A stretch of 64,000 bases of DNA, taken from positions 23,885,036 to 23,949,035 of the forward strand of contig NC_021678.1 in assembly GCF_000247815.1 (NCBI RefSeq), written 5' to 3'. Shown one piece after another: positions 13,001 through 23,984 of the stretch (positions are counted from its first letter, which is position 1; each line of letters starts with the position of its first letter). The notes below the pieces were generated by a model, which was not told where the DNA came from, did not search any database, and saw nothing but the letters and a program-made list of their open reading frames with translations. The DNA comes from Ficedula albicollis (taxonomy: Eukaryota > Chordata > Aves > Passeriformes > Muscicapidae). The position numbers were made by a program, and so were the translations under genes.

Positions 13001-15774
13001 CTGTTAAACTCTTTATTATTATCTTTCTGTCTTGTGGCTGCAGGCATTCAGTGTTGCAGAAGTTCTCTGTTGGGACTGCCCTGTCTCCCAGCAGACATAT
13101 CCCCATGCCCTGCCTGGCAGGATGGATGTGTCCCATGCTGGGGCAGCCACTGGGAGCTGGGGTCAGCACACAGTCTGTGAGAACTGAGCAGGAGGTGCAG
13201 TAAGGTGCAGGCAGGGCGAGTGTGGTTTCCCTGGTGGTGGTTTCCTCCCAGTAAGTGCCGTGGGTAGCCGTGGTCAGCAAGCCTTTCCCCAGCACAATCC
13301 CATGGGGACAGCTGTGTGCATCCTCTCTGCAACCAGACCTTGCAGTGCTTGGTTTCTTCCTGCAGAGGTGTCCCTCCAGGCAGTGTTTCACTCCCAGTGC
13401 ATGACCTTGGTACCCCAAACCCATCTGATTTGCCACAATGCTGCTCAGGAATCACCCTCCCCTGCCTGCACGGGAGGAGTGCATCCTCACTTCCAAAGGG
13501 AAGTGAATGACAAGGTCCCTTCCTTGGTCCTTCCACCTTTGGTGGTCGTGCTCCCTTGCAGGGTCGATGCCCACGGTGTGTTTGTGAGCTCCCTGTTTGG
13601 CCTCAGCCCTTTTGTACCCATGCTTCATTTTTGCCCCTGAGGAGGAGGGAGATTATGTTCATCTCCTGCAGAATAAGCTGGTGTCCGTGAACTATCCCTG
13701 TCTCACTGGGGCCTACAGGGTCATGGTGGACCAGCCACTTACCCCAGCCACAGATTAATTTATTAATTAATGAGATGAATTCACTCTCAGCTGGTGTTGG
13801 AATAAGAGGCATTTTTAGCTTGCGTTTCGCAAACTGGCGACGTGTCTCGGAACAGACAAACTGGGATCAGAGTTGCTCACAGCCTGGGAAGGGTGCCTGT
13901 ACGGAGGGAGCCTCGGCTCTCCCAGCATCAAGGTCATGCATGAAATATGAGAAATTACCCCGAGAAATTCTGATCCTGGAGGAGGAGGAGTTCATGACTT
14001 CAGAAATGCCAGATTTGGGAGGGGATGGAAGGGGAAGGGATATATTTTCCTTTTCAAAATACCTAAGGAATTCAGCCTGTGCTGCATAGACAGTGAGATT
14101 TTGCCCCTTGGTGCCAGAAGGGGTAGTTCATACCCTTGTGTCTTGTTAAGGTTTTGTTGCCATGGGTGAAAAGCCCTCCCATTCCACTGCAATCTCAGGC
14201 ATGTACAGTTTTTAAATCACCCTAAAATCAAGAGAGTGGCTCAAATATGAGGTTTAAAGAAAGCACTACATGTCCTCTATTCTTTCTGATTTCTATGGCT
14301 TTAGGTTGGATTTTGGTCACTTTTTCCAGCTGTGAGGGGATATTAAATTAACTTATATGTATAAAAAGTTATTTTTACATATGTTCATATGTATATTTGT
14401 GATTTCACGTAATTGCACGATTCCTGGAGTGGAATCAGCCTGAGGTTGGTTACAAAACACAAAGGTTGGCAGCTCTGCCACGGCAGCTGCAGGGCAGTGG
14501 TACGTGCATGTCCGGGGCTGTTCGGTGCCTCCCTCGGGGTCCCTCACACCAGTGGGCATGGCAGGGTGGCCTCTGTCCACCTGGCATCTGCCAGTGATAG
14601 GAGCCCCTGCTTTCCCCTGCAAGAGCATCCTGGAAGCATCGGGGGGAAGGGCAGTGCTGCCTCGGGTATGTCAGATACCTGATGGGTACGAGAGTGGAAT
14701 GGGGATTTGGCCTCTGTGCCCAGCGAGCTGTCAGCCTCGCATCCTGTCCTGTGTGTTTTACCCACTCCTGTCCCAGCTGGCAGACAGGGAAGTCAGGCAG
14801 AGGATTGGGCTGCTCCTGGGGGCCCGGATAGATTTGGCCATCCTCCTGGTGGCTGTGGGACGGGTCTGGCTGTCCGTGGTGGAGATGGCGAATCTGTGGC
14901 AGGGAGGGAGCTGGAGGGAAGGTCTCAGTGCAAAGCTCGCTGTGTCCTTTGGCTGCCCAGCGTGGGGCGTGAGCAGCTCAGCCTGCACTGCTCAGCCTGC
15001 CCAACTCCCACATTCAACTGGCCTCCTGCAAACAGCGGTGTTGGAAAGGCGTCTCTTTCTCTGGAGCCCAGGAGCAGGCTTGTTGCCTGCCACTTCTCAG
15101 TCCACCTACACGGGTCTATTGTCTACCTGCTCCACAGTTCTGCCTGGTGCTTGACCCAAAACCCTGTCCAAGCCCCTAGAGAAGCCCCCAGCAGTTCTAC
15201 ACTTAGGCCTGGCTGCTGGCACAGGACCTAGGACACAGCTCCTGCCTGCACCCTTGGTTCTCCAAGGTTCCAGCAAGTGGTGTTGCACTTACTCTCCAGT
15301 GCTCAGTTCCCACTGCGTTAAACCTGGGAGTGGACTGCAGCCTCCTGATGCTGTAGCAGTACAAATAACAACCATTTTACAATGAAAATGGGAGATTTTT
15401 AATATTTTTTTCAAATCTTTCTCCATGTGGACGCTTTCAGTGATGCTCTTGAATGCTGCAGGCTGCTCTGTTTCTTTTCTGTATGCATGGACAGCAAATG
15501 TCCCCCCGTGGGCTGGGGGTCTGCATTGCTGTCACTGCCCCTCGGCCCTGTTTCAGTGGATGTGCTGTCTGTGTGTCTGTCTGCATGTGCCTGGGTGGGT
15601 GCACATGCGTGGGCCCCAGGCATGCATGTGGAGTGTGCCTGTGAGTGGGAAGCTGGGTTTTTTTAGCTCCTCGTTATTATTAGTGGTAGGAGCCCAGTGA
15701 CAGTAAGGCTGGAGGTGCCTGAGACCTTAAGAAAAACAACAGGAGGGAGGAGGCTTCGCATTCCTGCTCCTGAA

Positions 15775-15975
15775 TTGAGTCGGAGGTGACAGCCTTTCCC
15801 TGCAATGCAATTAATCCCGGCAGCGCCTCTGCCGCCCTCCCCCTCCCGCCTCGTCCAGGAATTAATTACTTGATTATAAATTCCCGAGTGGCGGTTTATA
15901 ATAGCAATAATCCCCTCAAAATTCATTCTTGCTGCCGGTTTCTTTCCATCTCGCCCCCGTCGTTGAGTCTCTAAC
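15775..15975. other. Candidate enhancer-like element about 0.8 kb upstream of TRIM8 exon 2
   Basis: It contains two AATTAAT(C/T)-type homeobox sites (15808-15814 and 15860-15868), TTTATAATAGC and AATTCATT motifs between GC-rich pyrimidine tracts. It is not repeat-derived by eye. The enhancer reading is inference. Confidence 0.25.
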
Positions 15976-16804
15976 GCCACATCTCTGTGTTGGGTGAAGC
16001 CCTTCTCCTCACCCCACTGGTGTCCTGGCTTTTCCCCCCAGTAGACATGAAGGGTGAATATTTGGAGTTGATTGTGAGGGGTGTTTTGGGAAGCCCTGCT
16101 CCTGCTCACAGGGATGGAGCCCTTCTCTCATGGGCAGTGTGTTTTTCCTGGCTGGGAATCATGCAGGAGCGAGGCGCTCGCACTGATAGCTGGGGATAAG
16201 GTTTTGTCCCAGTTATTCGGCGCATGGCCCAGGCCCAGCCCCAAGGAGTGGGGCTGGGGGCTGGCAGTGTGGCGGGGGGAGACCCCGTTCCTCCTCACTC
16301 TGTCCCTCCAGATTACGCTGACACTGGCTCTGGGGCTTGTCAGGGAGGCAGGGAAGGGAGAAAGGATTTGGCATGGCGTACGGGAGCATGAGGGAGGTGG
16401 CGATGTCTCGCAGGAGCCTGCTGGCGATGGGTGATGGGCCTCAAAATGGTGCTGCTTTAGTGGGGGATGAGCCTCTCTGTGTCCCCCCCACAGTCCCCAG
16501 GGCTTGGCCCTGACCCACCCCCACTGACTGGGCCCCAGAAAGTTGCCTGAGATGCTGCCCCCCTCCAGGGGACCCAACCCAGCTGATAACACAGCCTGGC
16601 ACACGCAGCCCCTCTGCCATGGAAATAACCAGTTTCCAGCTCCACGAGCAGTGCGGGGGCTTTCAGCCTGGCAGTGGCATCCTGCTGGGAAAAAGCACCA
16701 TCCCTCCTGAACCACATGGGCAGAGCCAGTGTGGGCAGCACTGATGTTCAGTGGCACACGTGGCCGCTGGGCTCTGACGATGCTGCTTTTCCCTATCTCT
16801 GCAG

Positions 16805-16900
16805 AAGATGCTGATGAAGCAGCAGGACCGCCTGGAGGAGCGGGAGCAGGACATCGAGGAGCAGCTCTACAAGCTGGAATCGGACAAGCGGCTGGTCGAG
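16805..16900 (+). CDS. TRIM8: TRIM8 exon 2 (coiled coil, first part)
   Basis: A 96-bp, phase-0 exon encoding 32 residues from KMLMKQQDRLEE to KRLVE, the start of the coiled coil. 96 bp is the usual size of this exon in TRIM genes. The acceptor is a tandem CAG-AAG (NAGNAG) at 16802-16807. I chose the upstream AG, which keeps the Lys of the family sequence. The donor is GTAACC at 16901. Confidence 0.95.
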
Positions 16901-19900
16901 GTAACCAGCTTCGCCCTGCCACAGCCAGCCCCAGGGACTGTCACCCTGTGGCACAGTGGGGACAAGCTCCTGGGACATAGGGGCCAGGTGTGCAGGGAGG
17001 AAGGCAGACATGCAGGGGAGGATTAGCTGGACAGACTTCCTGCCTCCATTTCAATGTCACCAGTCATCATTTTGGCAGACAAAATGTGTTTGGAGCTACT
17101 CTGCAGCCTTCTGGGTCCTGGGTTGAGTTGGGATGTGAGGAACAAGGCTGTCCTTAAATATCAGATGGCCCATCCTGTCCTCAGTCTTTCTCAGGAAGAG
17201 AGTTCTTGTGGTCCTTAAAGCCCTTTGACCTCCCAGAGCATGAAGGAACATAAAGTGTCTCCAGCCTGGGGTGGGGCTGGGGATGAGGATGAAGATGGAG
17301 ATAGGTGGGATTTTTCGGAGAAGCATACTTCTGTTGGTGGTGCAGCAGGTTGTTCCTTGGCATTGGGTCTCTGGAGCTGATCCCCACACTGACCCAGGAA
17401 GTACATCCAGGAATCTGCTGAATCAATCAAACCTTCACAGTGTCCCTGTTGGGTCTCTGGCCCATAGAAGTCCTGTGTCATAGCTGACAGCTGGGTTTGA
17501 GCTGTCTGGGTGTTGCAAGAGAGCAGAGTTGCTTTGAGGTTGCATTCTCCACTGTTGAGAAAGGACCCAGGTGTCCTGGGACATCCTGGAAGAGGTCAGA
17601 GGGCACAGAGGGCCTGACCCTGCTCCTCCCCCCAGGAGAAGGTGAGCCAGCTGAAGGACGAGGTGCGCCTGCAGTACGAGAAGATGCACCAGATCTTGGA
17701 TGAGGACCTGCGGAAGACCATGGAGATCCTGGACAAGGCCCAGGCCAAGTTCTGCAACGAGAATGCGGCCCAGGTTCTGCACCTCAATGAGCGCATGCAG
17801 GAGGCCAAGAAGCTCCTCAGCTCTGTCCAGGTCATGTTCGACAAAACTGAGGACATCAACTTCATGAAGGTAAAACAAGCTGCCCTTGCCAGGGTGGGAT
17901 GGGGGCTGTGGAGAGGTTTGGTTGTGTGGGAAGAATTGAGCAGGTGTGGGGTGTGGTGGGGAGTGGGATGGGGATATTAGCAGGGCTGGCTGATGCCTCC
18001 AGAGTGCTCAGCAGTGGAAGCAGTCAAGGAGAAGTGGGGCAGGCTCAGTGCTGGCCTCAAATGAGGAGGTAACACAGCTGGAGATGGGGGTGGAGCAGCC
18101 CATGCAGGGGAAAGAGGGCTCAGTGCCCATGGTCAGACTGTTTCCTCCTGGGGGATCATGGAAGCTGACACTGGAAGGGGGCATGGCCACCATGGCAGGG
18201 ATTGGCCTTACTGACCAGAGCTTCTCCTTCCACTTCTAGAACACCAAGTCTGTGAAAATCTTAATGGACAGGTAAGCGCAGCGGGACAGATATATTTGGG
18301 GGAAAGGGTGTGTTTGTGTCCACAGGGATGGCAGCAGCACAATATCCAGAGGAAGACCAGGGCCAGGGATGGAACAGAGTTTGGGAGAGGCATGTGCTGT
18401 GCTCAGCTTCCTCTCTCTCTGGGAGGATAAAAAAATCACCTCATGCAGCCATTGAATCAGGTCCTCCCTGTGGACTAGGGGAAACTAAGTGTTGTGCTTG
18501 TGGAAGAGCAGAGAATGGGACCAGCCGGGTTGGGGTACTGGGCTCTGTCTAGCTCCCCTGGGCAGTCAGGGCAGGGGCTTAAAGCCAGCACTAGCAGAGC
18601 AGAGGTGAACTGGGATGGCCTTGCAGTGGGGGCATGGACTGCAGAAGGTGTGCCCTGGCAGAGGACATCCAAGCAAAACTGGACAGGGAAGGTCCTGCCT
18701 GCCAGAGACAGCCAGTTCGCTTCTGTCCTCTGCCATAGGGAGGGGGTTTGGCTCCAGGAGGGTGTGGAGGGAGGAGCTGTCCCTCTCCTGAGTCTACCTT
18801 GTAACTCATGCCACTCTCCTGCCATCCCCAACAGGACTCAGAACTGTACAGGTGGCAGCCTGCCCCCACCCAAAATCGGCCACCTCAACTCCAAACTCTT
18901 CCTGAACGAGATTGCCAAGAAGGAGAAGCAGCTGAGGAAGTTGCTGGAAGGTGGGTGAAACCTGAGGGGTGCAGGGGTGTGGGACCTGACAAACTCCTGT
19001 ATCCATAGCTGGCTGCCCTGCAGATCCCAGTCCAAAATGGTGGGGAGAGCTCTTTGGGGCAGGGACCCCTTAGAGGCCCTCTGCAGTCAGCAGGGGCGTG
19101 GAAAGTCACACAGCCAATTCCTCTCCGCAGCCAGACTCTCCCCAGGGCATTTTCCTTGTCTTGTGAAATGGCTGTGTTCTGGGGTTACACAAAACCCTGA
19201 AATACAGAGCTTTTGGGGGGTTGGCCATTTCCAGGAAAAGTCTGTGGAAAGATGGGGGTCAGCATGTGGGCAGGGACAGCCAGGGGCTGGCGTGGCCCCA
19301 CAGCCCCCAGCCAATGCCTGGGAGCAGACCACGTCCTGTGGAGGCTTCCCAGTCCCCTCCTTGGGGGATTCATGTTTATCCCCCAGGCTGTCCCACTCTG
19401 CTCCTGTTAGGGACTGCGTTCATGAGCTGTTTGCAGAGCAGTGCCCGGGGCTGCTCTGAGCCCACTGGCAAGAGCCCAGACCTGAATCTGCAAGTCCACC
19501 TGCACGGGGCTGTGTGTGTGGTTTGCCACTGGTGGGGCGGGCTGGGGGAACCCTCTGCACACGCAGGGCTGGAATGTGGGTCCTGGGGCCCCACTGCAGC
19601 TTCGGATCAGCAACTGGAGCACCCTGGAGCTGTGTAAATACAACCCCCTCTCCTGTTCCCCTGCACAGGTCCTCTGAGCACCCCCGTCCCCTTCCTGCAG
19701 AGCATCCCCATGTACCCCTGCACCGTCAGCAACTCCGGCGCGGAGAAGCGCAAGCACTCCACCGCCTTTCCCGAGGGCAGCTTCCTCGAGCCATCGTCCG
19801 GGACTGTGGCGAGCCAGTACATGAGCCAGGGCGCTTCGGCCGGCGAGGGGCAGTCCGCACAAGCCATGGTGCCTTGTAGCTCCACGCAGCACATAGTTGG

Positions 19901-20276
19901 ACTTCCCAGCGGCCCGCAGCCGGTGCACTCGGGCTCCGTCTTCAACCCATCTCACTACCCCAACACCACGTCATCTCAGCAGTCCGTGCTCTCCCAGTAC
20001 GGCGGGCGCAAAATCCTCGTCTGCTCCGTGGATAACTGTTACTGTTCCTCGGTGTCCAACCACAGCGGGCACCAGCCCTACCCGCGCTCGGGGCACTTCC
20101 CCTGGACAGTGTCGTCGCAGGAGTACTCCCACCCGCTGCCGCCCGCCCCCGCCGTGCCCCAGTCGCTCCCGGGACTTGCCGTGAGGGAATGGATTGACGC
20201 GTCCCAGCAGCACGGGCGGCAGGATTTCTATAGGGTCTACGGCCAGCCGTCGGCCAAACACTACGTCACCAGTTAA
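16805..20276 (+). CDS. TRIM8: TRIM8, tripartite-motif E3 ubiquitin ligase (coding exons 2-6; exon 1 lies outside the window)
   Basis: Five exons, 16805-16900, 17636-17869, 18240-18271, 18835-18950 and 19669-20276, join in one open frame with AG/GT borders and give 361 residues ending in KHYVTS. The family protein is about 551 residues, so about 190 N-terminal residues (RING and B-boxes, exon 1) are missing here. Exons 2-3 encode the coiled coil (residues about 191-300 in family numbering). The last exon encodes a Ser/Pro/His/Tyr-rich C-terminus (about 351-551) with no B30.2/SPRY domain, as expected for this class V TRIM. Known role: RING E3 ligase linked to SOCS1, NF-kB/TAK1 and p53 signalling, in nucleus and cytoplasm. 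It is convergent with ARL3, the conserved vertebrate arrangement. Identity rests on close recognition of the coiled-coil exons and the whole C-terminal exon. Function is inferred from the family. Confidence 0.97.
16901..17635 (+). other. TRIM8: TRIM8 intron 2
   Basis: 735 bp of non-coding sequence between exons 2 and 3. I see no repeat or conserved motif beyond the splice sites. Confidence 0.9.
17636..17869 (+). CDS. TRIM8: TRIM8 exon 3 (coiled coil, main part)
   Basis: A 234-bp, phase-0 exon (78 residues, EKVSQLKDEVRL to DINFMK). This is the classic 234-bp coiled-coil exon of TRIM genes, with clear heptad-like Leu/Ile spacing and many Lys/Glu. A pyrimidine-rich acceptor ends in CCCCCCAG and the donor is GTAAAA at 17870. 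Confidence 0.96.
17870..18239 (+). other. TRIM8: TRIM8 intron 3
   Basis: 370 bp, G-rich (many GGGG runs), typical of short GC-rich avian introns. Nothing else seen. Confidence 0.9.
18240..18271 (+). CDS. TRIM8: TRIM8 exon 4 (micro-exon)
   Basis: A 32-bp exon encoding NTKSVKILMD plus two bases of an Arg codon that is completed in exon 5. The acceptor is CTTCTAG and the donor GTAAGC. The phase matches exon 5 exactly, which supports the call despite its small size. Confidence 0.94.
18272..18834 (+). other. TRIM8: TRIM8 intron 4
   Basis: 563 bp between micro-exon 4 and exon 5. No repeat or other feature seen. Confidence 0.9.
18835..18950 (+). CDS. TRIM8: TRIM8 exon 5
   Basis: A 116-bp exon. 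It completes the split Arg codon, then encodes TQNCTGGSLPPPKIGHLNSK and runs on to KQLRKLLEG. The final Gly codon is split with exon 6. The acceptor is CCCAACAG and the donor GTGGGT. From memory, the TGGSLPPP stretch differs from the Ser-rich mammalian version, while the KIGHLNSKLFLNE block is conserved. Confidence 0.95.
18951..19668 (+). other. TRIM8: TRIM8 intron 5
   Basis: 718 bp, GC-rich. No repeat or other feature seen. Confidence 0.9.
19669..20276 (+). CDS. TRIM8: TRIM8 exon 6 (C-terminal coding part)
   Basis: 608 bp of coding sequence after acceptor CCTGCACAG, encoding 201 residues plus the split Gly and a TAA at 20274-20276. It contains a short basic KRK patch (GAEKRKHS), Ser/Gly/His/Tyr-rich low-complexity sequence, a Cys cluster (CSVDNCYCSS) and the terminal YGQPSAKHYVTS. 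It is strikingly GC-rich at third positions compared with the flanking introns. Confidence 0.97.
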
Positions 20277-20452
20277 CCGTCACGCTCTGCGAGAGTCCTG
20301 CTCGATGACGTGTTCTGAGAGAAAAGTCTGGTTTGGTTTGGCTTTTCTTTGGTTTTTTTTTCCCCCCCCTCCCCTTTTTAAGTCAAACCTGATTTTTTCC
20401 CTGCCTCACGCCCCTCCAGGATTTTGGGGAGGGTTGTTCTATCATATCTCTC

Positions 20453-20464
20453 TTTTTTTTTTTT

Positions 20465-20495
<31 letters not shown>

Positions 20496-20520
20496 GGGGG
20501 GTTTTTTTTTTTTTTTTTTT
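20453..20520. repeat. T22-G27-T19 homopolymer block in TRIM8 3' UTR
   Basis: 22 T, then 27 G (20475-20501), then 19 T. The G run sits inside what otherwise reads as one T run. It resembles a miniature of the long poly-G blocks elsewhere in the window and is suspect as sequence. Confidence 0.9.
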
Positions 20521-21010
20521 AATCCTTTAAAAATGAAATAATAATTTTTTTTCATTTTAATGCCTTTTTTTAATTTAATTTTGGAAGTCCTTGCTGCCCC
20601 TCGCTGGGTAAACACGAGGGAGAAATTACCGAGAAGAAATTGATGGGGATTTCAGTCGGACATCTGGGTCTGTGCGTTGTGCTCTTCCTCGCTCCTCTCT
20701 GCCTTTGGAAAACTTCAGAAGGGACAATGGCACCTTCTCTCTTTCTATTTCTCCGAGTTCATTTCTTCTGGTTTGGTTCAGTTTTTCCCCTTTCCCAACC
20801 CCTTTCTTTCCCTTTTTAAAAAGAAAAAAAAAGAAAAAATCTATCATTGATTCAGTATGAAATGATACTTGTAGATTTTGGGTTTGTTACTTTTTTTTTT
20901 TTAAAGGCTGATTTTTTTTTTTGTGTTACAAGGCCACTTCTCATGCATATTGGCATTTTTTTCTTCTTTCAGAGATTTGTAAATACACAATGGCAGGAAA
21001 TTTAATGCAC

Positions 21011-21040
21011 AAAAAAAAAAAAAAGGGGGGGGGGGGGGGG
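21011..21040. repeat. A14-G16 homopolymer pair in TRIM8 3' UTR
   Basis: 14 A followed directly by 16 G. This is another homopolymer that passes into G, as in the T-to-G transitions at 20475 and 29100. Confidence 0.9.
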
Positions 21041-21232
21041 AGAAACTTTACAAAAAACCACAAATAAATAAATAAAAAAAAATCTGTTCTAGTTTTCAGG
21101 AGGGGAAGCGTGACCGAAGCGCACTCCCCTCCTGCATATCGCTGATGCAACTTCCTGTAACAAGCACTTTGTATAAAAAAAAAGTGGACTTCCTGCTATA
21201 AGGCACAGGTATTTATTCTGTAACCGATTTTA

Positions 21233-21233
<1 letters not shown>

Positions 21234-21272
<39 letters not shown>
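21234..21272 (+). repeat. (AC)n microsatellite in TRIM8 3' UTR
   Basis: 39 bp of uninterrupted AC dinucleotides lying 13 bp upstream of the polyadenylation signal. Likely length-polymorphic. Confidence 0.97.
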
Positions 21273-21274
<2 letters not shown>

Positions 21275-21285
21275 CAAAATATTCA

Positions 21286-21291
21286 AATAAA
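21286..21291 (+). promoter_or_regulatory. TRIM8: TRIM8 polyadenylation signal AATAAA
   Basis: Canonical AATAAA about 1 kb downstream of the TRIM8 stop and just after the AC repeat. No better signal follows in the next several hundred bases. Confidence 0.65.
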
Positions 21292-23984
21292 TGTGATCAC
21301 TTAGTGCAAACGCCTCGCTCTGCTGCAGCTCTTCCCCCGGGAACGCCAGCTCCGGCGGGAGGCTCCAACCTGCTTTGGGAAGGAAACGCCCCCCAGTCCC
21401 GCGGGGATGGGGGATGATGATGGGGGTTTTCCAGAGGGGCTGTTCGGGAGGAGCAGCTCTGCAATGGGGTCCCATATGTGGAGGGGGTCCCCACCAGCGC
21501 CCATCCCATGTCCCAGCCCCGTGGGAAGGTGTGCTGGAGATGTGGCTCCCTCCCAGGCAGCGAGGATGTGAGTCAGGCGCGGAGCCGGCCAGGCAGCATC
21601 CTGCCCATGAGCTCCAGAACAATCCCCATTGTGGCATGGGGACTGGGTCGGGGACAGCAGCTTTCCTGACTCTGCCAGCGTCCACCATTCCAGCCATGCT
21701 GCTGCCCTGGCACCCAGCCCTTGAGCCTTCATCCCCACCAAAAGCCCCCCTGCCCCCTGGGGCTCTGTGGGTGTGGTTGGGGACCCTCAGTGCTCAGCCA
21801 AGGCTGAGAAGGAGAGGAGGAACCCTTTGTCCAGGATGTGCAGTGGAGCCGTGGGCTGGCCTGGCTGGGGCTGTGCAGGGGCAGTCTTCTTTTTTTTCTG
21901 GGGAAAATGAGGCTGACTTCATAAAGCAGAGCAGTGTCCTAGAGGCAGGAGGGGTTTTCCATTGCTCTCGAGTTCAGCTTCATTTATTTTTTTCTTTGTT
22001 GCAAAACACCCCTGGTTTAGTTCCGGTTTGGATTCCCCCTATGCTATTTTAGTGGAAACTGGGAAGGGGAGAGAGTCTCAGTAAGCTGAAACAGGGGAAC
22101 AGTGGGTTCAAGGCAGGGGGAACCTCTCACCAACTCCCCCCATTCCATTCCAACAGAGATGGCAGCACAACCTTGGACAACTTCCCAGGCAGTGTTGGTT
22201 TGGGGAGCCAGCACCTCCTACCCCTGTGTATTCTTTTACACACACGCCACAGAGCCTGGCAGCTCAGCCCTGCTGTCCTGCCGGGTTCTTCCCAACCCTG
22301 TCCTGCTCAGGCTCTTCAGGAAACCCCCAGTCCAGTGGGGTATTTGGGGGTTTGCTTCTCAGTCAATAGCAAAGCACTCCAGGGTGGCCGGAGGGAGCAG
22401 GATGCTCCCAACCTCCACAGGCATCCCATGATATCTCCACTCCATGCTCACAGGCCAGCTGCTGGGGGGTAAAGAAGAGCCCCGGGTGATGGGGATACAG
22501 GCGAGATGAGTGACGTCCCTCCCTGTGGAGGGTCCCCAGTGCACAGCCAGGGCCACCCCCACGCCAGGGTACTCCCCAGCCACGGCCCCTATGCTTGGTG
22601 CCTCTAGGTTCGACTGCCCAGCTGTCCTCCTCCTCCTCATCATCTTCCTCTTTGGCACAGCTGCCTCCTCCTGTGATAGCAGCAGCTGCCAGCCCAGGCA
22701 TTAAAGCACCTGTCACCACCTACTGATGGGGGGACACAGGCACGGCCTCACCCTGCAGGGTGACCCCCAAAGATTAGGACTCTCCTCGCCATGGGCCACT
22801 CTCACCCCACGCCTTCACTGGAGGGACCAGCCCCAAAGGAGCGGGTGCCCCTGCAGAGCAGAGTCCCTGGTGTCCTGGGTGCCCCAGCTTCCAGGACCAT
22901 CAGTGCCGTCAAGCCGCACGTGCTGCTGGTGGTGAGGAGGAGAGCAGTGGCCCCATGGGGTCAGCCCGTGGAGCAGGAGGAGGAATGTGTGCCCGCAGCC
23001 CTGTTGGGATATTGGTGTCCTGGGAGGGGAAGTGCTGATGCTCGGGTGCACAGCGGGGTTTTATTGATGGCTGGCTCTGTCCAGGGGGTGGGGAGAGCAA
23101 GGGGAGCAGAGGCACATCCATAAACAGCTCGAGTTGTGAATGGAAAGAGACGGATTAGGAGCCAGGTGAAAACATGTCACACGGCGGAAAGAAAAATGAG
23201 CAGCTGGGCCAGACCAAATTGGTGTCTGATGAAGGACGTGGGGCCTGGTGGAAAAAGGATCCCGGGGCTGGCGGTGCTGCACGGGGGAGGCTGATGGGGA
23301 ACAGCTGGAGCTGGACACGCACATCTGGTGGAGCAGGGTGAGGGGAGAGGCAGTGGCTGCTGTAAGCACCGTGCCACCGGCCATCACGGGGCTGCAGCTC
23401 AGCCCTTGGAGCAGCAGGGCAAGAGGGGCTGAGGATTCACTTTCAGGGTGATCCTGGGAAAGGGGCACAGCCCCATGGCCCAGCCCTCAGCAGGGATTTA
23501 CCTGGTGGGGTTCAGGCTCTCCTGTGCCAAGGGGTCCCCAGGTGGAGGAGCCACTGCCTCTTCCTCCATTTGCATACATGTAAATAAGCAATCAACATAA
23601 TGAAGGTGAATGCAAACCAGGCTTTCAGTTTGCAACCAAGTCCTATTTTTAACCTTGGAAAAGGGTTTCAGCAGGAAGCTGCAGGCCCTGTCCTGGTACC
23701 CATTAGCACATCCAGCCATGTGGGTGCCCACACTGATCCTTCACCCCAAAACACTACGGACCCCACAACCACCACTGGGTCAGTGCCTGTTGCACGCTGT
23801 TCCCGTTACCAAAGCAAACAGAAATCCCACATCTTTGTGGAAAGCTGGGCCACACCACATCACACCCTGCCTTGCAGGAGCCTTTTCAGGCAGCTCTCCC
23901 ACCCACTGAGCCCCAGGTCCCCCTTCCAGCCAGGGTGTGCACCCCGGGAATGCCCTCGGCACCTTGGGAGTGAAAGCCCCATGC

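Larger units (their letters stand above)
1..16804 (+). other. TRIM8: Probable TRIM8 intron 1 (3' part), no coding exon recognised
   Basis: All 16.8 kb before TRIM8 exon 2 lack any exon I can recognise. In particular no RING/B-box coding block is present, so exon 1 must lie upstream of the window (or be missing from the assembly), and this stretch is read as intron 1. The many short open frames have no recognisable domain or splice-compatible neighbours. Contents seen: one CR1 (9190-10031), a short A run near 6280, and AT-rich, low-repeat patches that could be conserved elements (6040-6275, 6830-7165, 15775-15975). Confidence 0.6.
20277..21310 (+). other. TRIM8: TRIM8 3' UTR (end estimated)
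   Basis: Sequence after the TRIM8 stop is T-rich with many homopolymers and no coding potential. It ends near AATAAA at 21286-21291, with cleavage expected about 10-30 bp later. An earlier AATAAA-rich patch near 21062-21076 could give a slightly shorter form. The T22-G27-T19 block (20453-20520) and A14-G16 block (21011-21040) may be sequencing errors. Confidence 0.7.

Noticed and set aside
12807..13436. 209-codon minus-strand ORF
   Set aside because: No recognisable domain, and low-complexity His/Pro/Ser composition typical of chance ORFs in GC-rich introns.
14504..15154. 216-codon plus-strand ORF
   Set aside because: GC-rich intronic sequence with no family resemblance, splice partners or conserved motif. 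Similar overlapping ORFs occur in other frames.
16128..16922. 264-codon minus-strand ORF overlapping TRIM8 exon 2
   Set aside because: Antisense shadow of GC-rich intron and exon sequence with no recognisable domain.
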